Source: Paraburkholderia ginsengisoli NBRC 100965
Lineage (GTDB): Bacteria; Pseudomonadota; Gammaproteobacteria; Burkholderiales; Burkholderiaceae
Assembly (NCBI RefSeq): GCF_000739735.1
Contig: NZ_BBJF01000009.1
Span: 292,326 to 356,325, forward strand
Reading direction: 5' to 3'
Length of the DNA: 64,000 nt
Translations under genes and position numbers: made by a program
Shown here: piece after piece, positions 27,321 through 35,882 of the stretch
Numbering within the stretch: the stretch's first letter is position 1
Layout: the number at the start of each line of letters is the position of its first letter
The notes under the pieces: model-generated
Database searches by the model: none
Told to the model about the DNA's origin: nothing
Seen by the model: the letters and a program-made list of their open reading frames with translations, nothing else

Positions 27321-28118
27321 CTAAGCGTTCGCCTTCGTCACCGCGCGTGCGGCCAGCACCGGGATCAGATGCGCGCGGTACTCGGCGCTCGCGTGCATGT
27401 CGGTGTTCAGATCGGCGGCCGACACGCTGACCGCGCGCGCGGCGTCCGGCGTGAAATTCGCCGACAGTGCGCTTTCCAGCTCCGGCACGCGAAATACCGA
27501 TGACGCGGCGCCCGTCACCGCGACGCGCACGCCGCTCGCGAACTTTGCGACGAACACGCCGACCAGCGCAAAGTGCGACGCGGGATTGCGGAATTTCTCG
27601 TAGGCCGCGCGCTCGGGCACCGGAAACTCGACCGAAACGATCAACTCGTCAGGCTCAAGCGCGGTCTCGTACATGCCGACGAAGAAGTCGCTCGACGAGA
27701 TGCGCCGCCGGTCGGTGACGATGGTCGCATCCAGCGCGAGCGCCGCCGCCGGATAGCAGGCGGCGGGGTCGTTGTTGGCCAGCGAGCCGCCGATCGTGCC
27801 GAGCGCGCGCACCTGGCGGTCGCCGATGTGCGCGGCGAGATCCGCAAGTCCCGGCGACACGCGCCGCAATTCGGCGTGATCGGCTACATCGGCATGACAG
27901 ACGGCCGCGCCTATCGTCACTTTGTTGGCGTCGACGGCGATCGACTTGAGCGCGGCAATCCGCGTCACGTCGACCAGTTGCGACGGCTGCGCGAGACGCA
28001 GCCGCATCGTCGGCAAGAGGCTTTGGCCGCCGGCCAGAAACTTCGCGTCGCTGTCGGCGGTGAGAATGGCGGCGGCCGCTTGAGGATCCGTCGCGCGTTG
28101 ATATTCGAATGAATACAT
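27321..28118 (-). CDS. coxM: FAD-binding medium subunit of a molybdenum hydroxylase (CoxM)
   Basis: A 265-residue flavoprotein subunit that passes electrons from the 2Fe-2S subunit to an acceptor. FAD-contact motifs are AGGQSLLP (29-36) and TIGGSLANNDPA (108-119), followed by the CO_deh_flav_C-type C-terminal domain (VTGAASSVFRVPELE). The length is slightly shorter than Oligotropha CoxM but normal for form II enzymes. It lies 22 nt downstream of coxL. Confidence 0.93.
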   Translation of the reverse strand: MYSFEYQRATDPQAAAAILTADSDAKFLAGGQSLLPTMRLRLAQPSQLVDVTRIAALKSIAVDANKVTIGAAVCHADVADHAELRRVSPGLADLAAHIGDRQVRALGTIGGSLANNDPAACYPAAALALDATIVTDRRRISSSDFFVGMYETALEPDELIVSVEFPVPERAAYEKFRNPASHFALVGVFVAKFASGVRVAVTGAASSVFRVPELESALSANFTPDAARAVSVSAADLNTDMHASAEYRAHLIPVLAARAVTKANA

Positions 28119-28140
28119 GTCGATTGCTCCGCTCAGGATC

Positions 28141-30531
28141 TCAGAGGGTTTTCGCCGCCTGGCTTGCCGCGTGAATCGCGGACCATACGCGATGCGGCGT
28201 CGCCGGCATTTGCAGGTCGGTCACGCCGAGCGGCGCGAGCGCGTCGATGATCGCGTTGATCACCGCCGGCGGCGAGCCGATCGCGCCCGCCTCGCCGCAG
28301 CCTTTGACGCCGAGCGGATTGTGCGTACACGGTGTGCCTTTCGACGTCTCGACGGTGAAGTCCGGCAGATCGGACGCATGCGGCATCGCGTAGTCCATGT
28401 ACGAGCCGGACAGCAACTGGCCGCTGTCGTTGTCGTACACGCAGCGCTCCAGCATCGCCTGGCCGATACCTTGCGCGAGGCCGCCATGCACTTGCCCTTC
28501 GACGATCATCGGATTGATCACGTTGCCGAAATCGTCCACTGCGGTGAACTGCTGGATGCGGCACACGCCTGTGTCCGGATCGACTTCGACCTCGCAGATG
28601 TACGCGCCCGATGGATACGTGAAGTTGCTCGGATCGTAGAACGCGCTTTCTTCGAGGCCCGGTTCGAGCACGTCGAGCGGATAGTTGTGCGGCACGTACG
28701 CGGCGAGCGAGATTTCGGCGAACGCCTTGGTGCGGTCGGTGCCCGCGACGCGGAACACGCCGTCCTTGAACTCGATGTCTTCGGCCGCGGCTTCGAGCAG
28801 ATGCGCGGCGATCTTCTTTGCCTTCGTTTCGATCTTGTCGAGCGCCTTCATGATCGCCGAACCGCCGACCGCGATCGAGCGCGAGCCATACGTGCCCATG
28901 CCGAACGGAATCCGGCCGGTGTCGCCGTGGACGATCTCGACGCTTTCCAGCGCAATGCCGAGCCGGTCGGCGACCACTTGCGCGAAGGTCGTCTCGTGTC
29001 CCTGGCCATGACTGTGGGAGCCGGTGAACACGGTGACCGAGCCCGTGGGATGCACGCGAATCTGGCCGACTTCGAACAGACCTGCGCGCGCGCCGAGCGC
29101 GCCCGCGATGTTCGACGGTGCGAGGCCGCATGCTTCGATGTAGCACGAGTAGCCCAGACCGCGCCGCTTGCCATTTCTTTCGGATTCCTGCCGACGTGCT
29201 TCGAAGCCTTTGACGTCCGCGAGTTCGAGCGAGCGCGCGAGGATGGTTTCGTAGTCGCCGGTGTCGTAGGTGAGGCCCACTGGCGTCGCGTATGGAAACT
29301 CGCGGATGAAATTGCGGCGGCGGATTTCCGCCGGATCGAGCTTCATCTCGCGCGCAGCGGTTTCGACGAGGCGCTCCACGACGTAGGTCGCTTCAGGGCG
29401 GCCCGCGCCGCGATAGGCGTCGACGGGGACGGTGTGGGTGAAGACCGCTTTCACTTCCGCGTAGATCGCGGGGGTCGCGTACTGGCCGGCGAGCAACGTC
29501 GCGTACAGTATGGTCGGCACGCTCGACGCGAACGTCGACAGGTACGCGCCCATGTTCGCAATCGTGTGGATGCGCATCGCGAGGAACTTGCCGTCCGCGT
29601 CCATCGCGAGTTCGGCTTTCGTCACATGATCGCGGCCGTGCGCATCGGAGACGAACGCTTCCGAGCGCTCGGCGGTCCATTTCACCGGCCGGCGGATCTT
29701 CTTCGAGGCCCACGTCAGCGCGACGTCTTCGGCGTACAGGAAGATCTTCGAGCCGAAGCCGCCGCCGACGTCCGGCGCGATCACGCGCAGTTTCGATTCC
29801 GGCAGCGACAGCACGAACGCGGCCATCAACAGACGCTCGACGTGCGGATTCTGATTCGCGACGTACAGCGTGTAGCTGTCGTCCTGCACCGAGTAGCTCG
29901 CGTTGACCGCGCGCGGTTCGATCGCGTTCGGGATCAGCCGGTTGTTGACGATGTCGAGCGTGGTGACGTGCGCGGCTTTGGCGAACGCGGCGTCGGTTGC
30001 GGCTTTGTCGCCGTGGCCCCAGTTGTAGCAGACGTTGTCGGGCACTTCGTCGTGAACCGCGGGCTGTCCGGCGTCGGCCGCATGCGCCGTGTCGACCACG
30101 GCCGGCAGCACGTCGTAGTCGACTTCGATCAGTTCGGCGGCGTCTTTCGCGGCCTTGATCGAATCGGCGATCACGAGCGCGACCTGGTCGCCGACGTGCC
30201 GGACTTTCGTATGCGCGATGATCGGATGCGGCGGCTCGTTCATCGGCTTGCCGTCGGTGCTGTGGATCAGCCAGCCGCACGGCAGGCCGCCGACGTTCTC
30301 CGCGGCCATGTCCGCGCCGGTGAAGATCGCGACCACGCCCGGCGACTGTTTGGCGGCCGCGATGTCGATGCTGTTGATCTTCGCGTGCGCGTGCGGCGAG
30401 CGCAGAAAGATCGCGTAGGTTTGCTGGGGCAGGACGATGTCGTCGGTGTACTGGCCGTTGCCGGTCAGAAACCGGTAGTCTTCCTTACGTTCGACGGATG
30501 CGCCGATGAGGTGGGTGTCGGGTGCGTTCAT
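28141..30531 (-). CDS. coxL: Molybdopterin-binding large subunit of a form II CO-dehydrogenase-like hydroxylase (CoxL)
   Basis: A 796-residue catalytic subunit of the xanthine dehydrogenase family. The ATG at 30531 has GAGGAG 6 nt upstream. Glycine-rich molybdopterin contacts are seen at DVGGGFGSK (254-262). The active-site loop is AYRGAGR at 372-378, the form II signature; genuine form I CO dehydrogenases have AYXCSFR with the copper-binding Cys. The general base is Glu747 in GCGEAGAIGSPP. Thus this is a true molybdenum hydroxylase large subunit, but CO as substrate is doubtful. Order S-L-M is kept, with 10 nt from coxS and 22 nt to coxM. Confidence 0.93.
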   Translation of the reverse strand: MNAPDTHLIGASVERKEDYRFLTGNGQYTDDIVLPQQTYAIFLRSPHAHAKINSIDIAAAKQSPGVVAIFTGADMAAENVGGLPCGWLIHSTDGKPMNEPPHPIIAHTKVRHVGDQVALVIADSIKAAKDAAELIEVDYDVLPAVVDTAHAADAGQPAVHDEVPDNVCYNWGHGDKAATDAAFAKAAHVTTLDIVNNRLIPNAIEPRAVNASYSVQDDSYTLYVANQNPHVERLLMAAFVLSLPESKLRVIAPDVGGGFGSKIFLYAEDVALTWASKKIRRPVKWTAERSEAFVSDAHGRDHVTKAELAMDADGKFLAMRIHTIANMGAYLSTFASSVPTILYATLLAGQYATPAIYAEVKAVFTHTVPVDAYRGAGRPEATYVVERLVETAAREMKLDPAEIRRRNFIREFPYATPVGLTYDTGDYETILARSLELADVKGFEARRQESERNGKRRGLGYSCYIEACGLAPSNIAGALGARAGLFEVGQIRVHPTGSVTVFTGSHSHGQGHETTFAQVVADRLGIALESVEIVHGDTGRIPFGMGTYGSRSIAVGGSAIMKALDKIETKAKKIAAHLLEAAAEDIEFKDGVFRVAGTDRTKAFAEISLAAYVPHNYPLDVLEPGLEESAFYDPSNFTYPSGAYICEVEVDPDTGVCRIQQFTAVDDFGNVINPMIVEGQVHGGLAQGIGQAMLERCVYDNDSGQLLSGSYMDYAMPHASDLPDFTVETSKGTPCTHNPLGVKGCGEAGAIGSPPAVINAIIDALAPLGVTDLQMPATPHRVWSAIHAASQAAKTL

Positions 30532-30541
30532 CGTCGGCTCC

Positions 30542-31078
30542 TCAGGCGGTGGCCGGCGCGGCGGCCGTGGCGGTGGTCGCTGCGTCGGCACTGGCGCTGG
30601 CCGTGCCGGCGGACTTCATGCCTTTGGCGCCTTCGAGGACTGCCTTGACGATGTTGTGATAGCCCGTACAGCGGCACAGATTGCCGTCGAGCTGGCTGCG
30701 CACGTCGTCGCCGGTGAGATCGGGCTGACGTTCGACGAGCGACACCGCGCTCATCACCATGCCGGGCGTACAGAAGCCGCACTGTAGACCGTGGCAGTGT
30801 TTGAAAGCGGCTTGCATTGGGTGCAGTGAGCCGTTCTGCGCGAGCCCTTCGATAGTGGTGACCGTTGCGCCTTCGGCTTGCACCGCGAGGATGTTGCAGG
30901 ATTTGATCGCGCGTCCGTTCAGGTGGACCGTGCAGGCGCCGCACTGGGCCGTATCGCAGCCGACGTGTGTGCCGGTGAGGCGAAGTTGGTCGCGCAGGAA
31001 CTGGACAAGTAGGGTGCCGGGGTCGATTGAGGCGCTGATGGGCGCGCCGTTCACCGTCAGACTGATGCTGATCGCCAT
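30542..31078 (-). CDS. coxS: 2Fe-2S small subunit of a molybdenum hydroxylase (CoxS)
   Basis: A 178-residue iron-sulfur subunit carrying two 2Fe-2S clusters. The plant-ferredoxin-type cluster ligands are Cys41, Cys46, Cys49 and Cys61; the C-terminal cluster uses Cys100, Cys103, Cys135 and Cys137 (CGFCTPG and CRCTGYH). The ATG at 31078 is preceded by CAGGAGA at a good distance; 19 further codons are open. After residue 155 there is an Ala/Thr/Ser tail of about 23 residues not needed for the fold. It is the first gene of the cox operon, so the operon promoter should lie in 31080-31310. Confidence 0.94.
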   Translation of the reverse strand: MAISISLTVNGAPISASIDPGTLLVQFLRDQLRLTGTHVGCDTAQCGACTVHLNGRAIKSCNILAVQAEGATVTTIEGLAQNGSLHPMQAAFKHCHGLQCGFCTPGMVMSAVSLVERQPDLTGDDVRSQLDGNLCRCTGYHNIVKAVLEGAKGMKSAGTASASADAATTATAAAPATA

Positions 31079-31313
31079 GAACTGTCTCCTGTCGACCAGA
31101 GTGAGCGCTTGAGCGGTTACTCTGGTCCCATGCAAGTGATTGCTGATTGGGGTGAGACCGGACCTTTTATTTCTTTCCTTCAGCTGCCTGTTCGTGGGGT
31201 CCGATACGGGTGCTTCGGTTTTTATGAGTCTGCCGAAAAGTAAAGCACAAATCGGGCGGGCGCGCTATGAGGGGAAGTGTGCGACACGGTTCTGGTGTTT
31301 GTTCTTCTAGGTG

Positions 31314-31408
31314 GAGGTTGGCCTTTCCTTGAGGTCACGGTGGTCTATTGGTGCCGCCCCGCACAGGGGCAACGCTGAAAGACCACCGTGAAATCAAGGA
31401 AAGGCCAA
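31314..31408. repeat. 95-nt near-perfect inverted repeat (cruciform or long hairpin)
   Basis: Two 31-nt arms (31314-31344 and 31378-31408) are complementary at 29 of 31 positions; the exceptions are two adjacent G/A mismatches. The 33-nt loop contains a second hairpin, GCCCC-GCACA-GGGGC (31354-31368). It begins 46 nt past the stop of the amino-acid permease and lies upstream of coxS. No T-run follows on either strand, so it is not a standard terminator. It could be a small palindromic repeat element, a processed RNA structure or a transcription barrier. Confidence 0.75.
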
Positions 31409-31454
31409 CCCCGAGAGAACACAACCAACTCAGCGCCGCACAGGCAAAAAACCT

Positions 31455-32846
31455 TCACTTCGCAAGCTTCGAATTCCGCCGCGAATAACCAAAATAAACA
31501 ACCATCCCGATCAGCAACCAGATAGCAAAAGCAGCCCAAGTCACGCCTTGAAGATTAAGCATCAAAAACAGACAAGACGCCACAGCCAAAACCGGCACAA
31601 CCGGCACACCCGGACACCGAAACGCCCGCGGCAGCTCAGGATGCGTCTTACGCAAAACAAGCACCGCAATCGACACCATCGAAAACGCGGCCAACGTGCC
31701 GATATTGATCAGCTCCGCCAGCACATTCAACGGTACCAACGCCCCGATCAGCCCGAAGAAAATCCCCACCAGCCACGTAGTGAAAAACGGCGTCGCAAAA
31801 CGCGGATGCAACCGCGACAACCGCGCCGGCAACAACCCGTCGCGCGACATCGCGAAGATCACGCGCGTCTGACCATAGGCCATCACCAGAATCACGGTCA
31901 ACATGCCCAGCACGGCGCCGAGGTCGATAAAACCCGCGACCCACGTCTGCCCGGCTTCCTGCAACGCATACGACACCGGATGCGAAATATTGGCGAACTT
32001 CGCCGACGGCACGATGCCCGTGACCACCGCCGCCACCGCGACGTACAGCACCGCGCACACACCGAGTGACGCGATAATGCCGACCGGCAGATCGCGCTTC
32101 GGATTCTTCACCTCTTCCGATGCCGACGACACCGCATCGAAGCCAATGAACGCGAAGAACATCACCGCCGCCGCGCCGAACACGCCGTTCCAGCCGTTCG
32201 GCATGAACGGATGCCAGTTGGCCGGCGTCACGTGGAATACGCCCACGGCAATCACCAGCAGCACCACGGTCACCTTGATCGCCACCATGATGTTATTGAT
32301 CCGCGCGGATTCGCGAATGCCGACCGACAAGAGTGCGGTAATCGCCATCATCACGAGGAACGCGGGCAGGTTGAACAGCGTGTGGTGACCCGGCACCGCA
32401 CCCGGCGCAGCACTCAGCGCGACCGGCAGCGAAATGCCGAACCCCGACAGCAGCGACTGCAGATAGCCCGACCAGCCGACCGATACCGCCGACGTCGCCA
32501 GCCCGTATTCAAGCATCAGGTCCCAGCCGATAATCCACGCGGCCAACTCGCCGAGCGTCGCGTACGAATACGTATAGATGGATCCGGCGACCGGAATCGT
32601 CGACGCGAATTCCGCGTACGAAAGCGCGGCGAATCCGCAAGCGATCGCCGCGATGATAAACGAGAGCATCAGCGCCGGGCCGGCTTGGACCGCCCCCGTG
32701 CCGGTCAGCACAAAAATGCCGGTGCCGATGATGGCGCCGACACCGAGGAAGGTCAGATCGAGCGCGCCGAGCGCCTTTTTCAGGCCGGCGTTCTGAGCGC
32801 TCGTCGCGATCATATGCTCGACGCTCTTTTTGCGAAACAGGGACAT
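31455..32846 (-). CDS. APC-family amino acid permease (YfnA/CAT-like)
   Basis: A 463-residue inner-membrane transporter with 12 predicted helices. The N-terminus (MSLFRKKSVEHMI) and first helix LTFLGVGAIIGTGIFVLTGT contain the unwound GAIIGTGIF substrate-binding segment typical of APC transporters; FFAFIGFDAVSSASEEVKNPKRDLP is the helix 6 signature and MSRDGLLP another. It resembles the cationic-amino-acid transporter group, but the substrate cannot be assigned. The start at 32846 was chosen over one 8 codons upstream by family resemblance. Confidence 0.9.
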   Translation of the reverse strand: MSLFRKKSVEHMIATSAQNAGLKKALGALDLTFLGVGAIIGTGIFVLTGTGAVQAGPALMLSFIIAAIACGFAALSYAEFASTIPVAGSIYTYSYATLGELAAWIIGWDLMLEYGLATSAVSVGWSGYLQSLLSGFGISLPVALSAAPGAVPGHHTLFNLPAFLVMMAITALLSVGIRESARINNIMVAIKVTVVLLVIAVGVFHVTPANWHPFMPNGWNGVFGAAAVMFFAFIGFDAVSSASEEVKNPKRDLPVGIIASLGVCAVLYVAVAAVVTGIVPSAKFANISHPVSYALQEAGQTWVAGFIDLGAVLGMLTVILVMAYGQTRVIFAMSRDGLLPARLSRLHPRFATPFFTTWLVGIFFGLIGALVPLNVLAELINIGTLAAFSMVSIAVLVLRKTHPELPRAFRCPGVPVVPVLAVASCLFLMLNLQGVTWAAFAIWLLIGMVVYFGYSRRNSKLAK

Positions 32847-33145
32847 TGGCGTGGGTCTCCAGTAGTGCACGCGTGTTGCGCGCCGAATGTCGGGAAACCC
32901 ACGATTTTAACGGATACGAGTCGCCACTTATTTTGGGACAGCATGCCGGTTGCTTGGGCGATGGGCGGAAACCCCCGGCCCGGCGAGCAGCGCGCGTGGT
33001 GTTCGTGCGCGACAGGCAGGGCGGCCGCAAAGCTTTCGCTCGATGCGCGAATAATGGGGAGGGAATCTCTCTTGCAAACGAGCCCGGGCGGCGGCGCGGT
33101 ATTCAGCCGGCGCGGACCTGCGCCAACTCACGCGAGCGCGAACTG

Positions 33146-33802
33146 TCAGCCGGCCATCGCCGGATTCAGATCGACGAGGCGGTTGCTCATCACATAGAAC
33201 GTGAGTTCGGCGTTGTTGCGCAGCTTCATTTTCTCGAGCAGGCGCGTGCGGTACACGCTGACCGTCTTCACCGACAGCGACAGCGCCGCCGCGATATCCG
33301 TCAGCCGTTTGCCCGACGCGAGCATGCACAGCGTCTGATATTCGCGGTCGGAGAGCTTTTCGTGCGGCAACTGCTCGCCGTCGAACGACACGTAGTCGGC
33401 CAGCGCTTCGGCCATCGCCGGGCTCACGTATTTGCGGCCCGCGGCGACCTGCTGGATCGCACAGATCATCTGCGCGGCGTCAACCGTCTTCGACAGGTAG
33501 CCGGCGGCCCCCGCTTTCAACGCGCGCACCGCATATTGATCCTCGCGGTACATCGAGAACATCAGCACCGCCACGCGCGGCGCCTTGCGCTTCAGGCGCT
33601 TCAACACTTCGACGCCGTTCATGTCGGGCAGCGAAATGTCGAGCAGCACGACGTCGTAGCTTTGCAGGCCGACGGCGGCGAGGGCTTCGGCGCCGCTTTG
33701 CGCCTCGATGACTTCGCGCGCCACTCCGCGGTCGAGCAGCAATTGACGGACGCCTTGGCGAACCACGGCGTGGTCCTCGGCGATCAGGATGCGCAGGCTC
33801 AT
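33146..33802 (-). CDS. NarL/FixJ-type response regulator with LuxR HTH
   Basis: A 218-residue DNA-binding response regulator. The receiver domain has acidic residues at 9-10 (AEDH), phospho-acceptor Asp55 (VVLLDISLPD) and Lys in GYLSKTVDAAQ. A C-terminal GerE/LuxR helix-turn-helix covers roughly 148-205 (LSDREYQTLCMLASGKRLTDIA, then LSVKTVSVYRTRLLEKM). It starts 10 nt after the stop of the sensor kinase gene and is clearly paired with it. Targets are unknown. Confidence 0.93.
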   Translation of the reverse strand: MSLRILIAEDHAVVRQGVRQLLLDRGVAREVIEAQSGAEALAAVGLQSYDVVLLDISLPDMNGVEVLKRLKRKAPRVAVLMFSMYREDQYAVRALKAGAAGYLSKTVDAAQMICAIQQVAAGRKYVSPAMAEALADYVSFDGEQLPHEKLSDREYQTLCMLASGKRLTDIAAALSLSVKTVSVYRTRLLEKMKLRNNAELTFYVMSNRLVDLNPAMAG

Positions 33803-33812
33803 GACGGCATGC

Positions 33813-34679
33813 TCACGATTGCAACGCGCGCCGCTCGGCGCGAGGCGCCGGCGCGAGCAACGCGTCCCACGCGAAGCGCGCCTGCACGAGCGTGCCGCGT
33901 GATGCGTGGCCATCGGCCGTGCTGTGCTGCGAACCGCTGCGGCGGCCGCTGACGCGCAGCGTGCCGTCGAACGCGGCGCAGCGCGCCTGCATGCCGCTCA
34001 GGCCGAAATGACCGGCCTCGCCCGCATGGCCTTGGCGCTGGCGAGCGCTGCGCGTGAGCCCGATGCCGTCGTCACTGACGAGCAGCGTGAGGTGGCGACG
34101 GCTGGTCTCGATGCGCACGTCGGCGGATTCGGCGCGCGCGTGCTTGACGATGTTGTTCAGCGCTTCCTGGGCGACGCGGAACACGGCCAGCGCCGCATCG
34201 GCGGGCAGGCGTGTGAGACGCGCGTCGGCGGCGCAGACGAAACTCGTGCGCAGTTGCGTGCGGCTCGCGAAGTCGGCAGTCCAGTGCGCCAGCGCGCCCG
34301 CGATGCCTATTTCCAGCGACGGCGCATGCAGTTCCGCGACGGCCTGGCGGCTCGCGGCGCACACGGCGTCAAGCGAGCGGTTCGCGACGGCGAGCGCGGC
34401 GGCGCATTGCGGAGGCGCGTCGGCGGGCAGCCAGGTTTCGACGCCAGCCAGCGCGAAGCGCGCTGCTGTCAGTTCGGCGCCCACGCCGTCGTGCAGCTCG
34501 CGCGCCACATGACGGCAGGCGGCTTCGTGCGCCCGCACGAGTTCGGCCGACAGTTCGCGCACCCGCGCGCGCAGTTGTGCGAGTTCGCGCCCGGCAGTTG
34601 CGGCGGGCGCGTCGAAGCCGTCACGAGCCGATGACGAAGAAAGCGGAGCGTTGAACGGGAGGACAGTCGACGTATCCAT
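33813..34679 (-). CDS. Soluble sensor histidine kinase (HisKA_3 type)
   Basis: A 288-residue kinase of the NarX/DegS class. The dimerisation helix holds phospho-His63 in RHVARELHDGVGAEL. The ATPase domain has the N-box QEALNNIVKHARA, G1 box LLVSDDGIGL and a glycine-rich GHFGLSGMQAR. No membrane helix and no recognisable PAS or GAF sensor domain is present; the first 45 residues are a low-complexity stretch and a coiled-coil-like helix (ELAQLRARVRELSAEL). It either senses something cytoplasmic or relies on a partner. It is 10 nt upstream of its response regulator. Confidence 0.9.
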   Translation of the reverse strand: MDTSTVLPFNAPLSSSSARDGFDAPAATAGRELAQLRARVRELSAELVRAHEAACRHVARELHDGVGAELTAARFALAGVETWLPADAPPQCAAALAVANRSLDAVCAASRQAVAELHAPSLEIGIAGALAHWTADFASRTQLRTSFVCAADARLTRLPADAALAVFRVAQEALNNIVKHARAESADVRIETSRRHLTLLVSDDGIGLTRSARQRQGHAGEAGHFGLSGMQARCAAFDGTLRVSGRRSGSQHSTADGHASRGTLVQARFAWDALLAPAPRAERRALQS

Positions 34680-35041
34680 GAGTCTGCCTGTCAGGAAAGC
34701 GTGCGGGTAGCGAAGCGGATGCGCATCGGCGGCGCGAAGACGAAAGAACGCATGCGGGTCTCCAGCCTCCAGGCGTGGCCGTTACGCGTAACGCGCGACA
34801 GGCGAAACGCTATGGTGCGAGGTAACGAAATTTACATTCAGTAACAACTACGTCAGACCGCGACAGGTCGTCAAATTGACTGATCGTGCGGCGCGATGAT
34901 ATCTCAAAAACAATAAAAATGCAGTCGTACCAAGTGTTAGCGCCTACTCTTCAGGCAATGCTTGATGTTTATGAAACGCGCATATGTAGGAAGAATACCG
35001 ACACCAAATGTCAAATGTACGGCGTGAATTTGTAACCGGCA
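34680..35041. other. AT-richer intergenic region upstream of the two-component genes
   Basis: About 360 nt with no convincing gene. The part near 34890-35040 is clearly AT-richer than its surroundings (for example ATATCTCAAAAACAATAAAAA near 34900), suggesting promoter or nucleoid-protein binding sequence. The kinase promoter should lie in the left part. Confidence 0.45.
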
Positions 35042-35068
35042 ACAAAAAAGGAGCCCGAAGGCTCCTTT
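35042..35068 (-). terminator. Rho-independent terminator of fpr
   Basis: AAAGGAGCC and GGCTCCTTT form a perfect 9-bp stem around a CGAA tetraloop. Read on the minus strand it ends in TTTTTTGTT, 43 nt after the fpr stop. Confidence 0.92.
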
Positions 35069-35111
35069 CCGATGAATCCGCGGCGCGAGCCGCAAAAAGA
35101 CTGCGCGTGGC

Positions 35112-35882
35112 TTAGCCGACGAACGCCTTTTCGACCACATAGTGACCCGGCGCGTTGTTGCTGCCTTCCTGGAAGCCCAGGTCGTCCAGCAGCTTGCGTG
35201 TGTCGCGCAGCATGTGCGGGCTGCCGCACAGCATCACGCGGTCGTCTTCGAGCGAGAAGCCCGGCACGCCGAGGTCGGCGAACAGCTTTTCGGTCTCGAT
35301 CAGCTCGGTAATACGGCCGCGGTTCTGGAACGCTTCGCGCGTGACCGTCGGGTAGTACAGCAGCTTTTCCTGCACCAGTTCGCCCAGATGCTCGTGCGCC
35401 GGCAGGTGGTCGGTGATGTATTCCTTGTACGCCAGCTCGTCGACGAAACGGCAGGTGTGCGTGAGCACCACGCGCTCGTAACGGTCGTAAATGTCCGGAT
35501 CTTTGATGATCGACATGAACGGCGCGAGGCCCGTACCGGTGGACAGCAGCCACAGCGTCTTGCCCGGCAGCAGGTTGTCGGCCATCAGCGTGCCGACCGG
35601 CTTCTTGCCGATCAACACTTCGTCGCCGACCTTCAGATGCTGCAAACGCGACGTGAGCGGGCCGTCCTGCACCTTGATGCTCAGGAACTCGAGATGTTCT
35701 TCGTAGTTCGCGCTTGCGAGGCTATAGGCGCGGATCAGCGGCTTGCCGTCAACTTCGAGGCCCACCATCGTGAACTGGCCGTTTTCGAAACGGAAACCCG
35801 GGTCGCGCGTGCAGGTGAAGCTGAAAAGCGTATCGGTCCAGTGATGGACGCTCAGGACGGTTTGTGAATTCAGGTTGCTCAT
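35112..35882 (-). CDS. fpr: Ferredoxin-NADP reductase
   Basis: A 256-residue FAD enzyme passing electrons between NADPH and ferredoxin or flavodoxin, typically induced by oxidative stress. FAD motifs RAYSLAS (about 51-57) and GPLTSRL; the NADP-binding domain has STGTGLAPFMSIIKD and LCGSPHML, and the C-terminus ends AFVG, as in bacterial Fpr proteins of subclass II/III. The ATG at 35882 (MSNLNSQTVLSV) gives the usual N-terminus; 26 more codons are open. It has its own terminator and no partner gene nearby. Confidence 0.95.
   Translation of the reverse strand: MSNLNSQTVLSVHHWTDTLFSFTCTRDPGFRFENGQFTMVGLEVDGKPLIRAYSLASANYEEHLEFLSIKVQDGPLTSRLQHLKVGDEVLIGKKPVGTLMADNLLPGKTLWLLSTGTGLAPFMSIIKDPDIYDRYERVVLTHTCRFVDELAYKEYITDHLPAHEHLGELVQEKLLYYPTVTREAFQNRGRITELIETEKLFADLGVPGFSLEDDRVMLCGSPHMLRDTRKLLDDLGFQEGSNNAPGHYVVEKAFVG

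Noticed and set aside
28141..30531. Calling the enzyme a genuine aerobic CO dehydrogenase
   Set aside because: The active-site loop is AYRGAGR, lacking the Cys of the form I motif, so CO as substrate is not supported by sequence.
28117..30648. An 843-codon open frame on the plus strand opposite coxL
   Set aside because: It is the antisense of a well-supported gene; GC-rich codon structure leaves the opposite strand open. The product is Arg/His/Val-rich with no recognisable domain.
34937..35140. A 67-codon minus-strand frame overlapping the fpr end
   Set aside because: It runs through the fpr terminator and overlaps the fpr 3' end in another frame, with no start signal.
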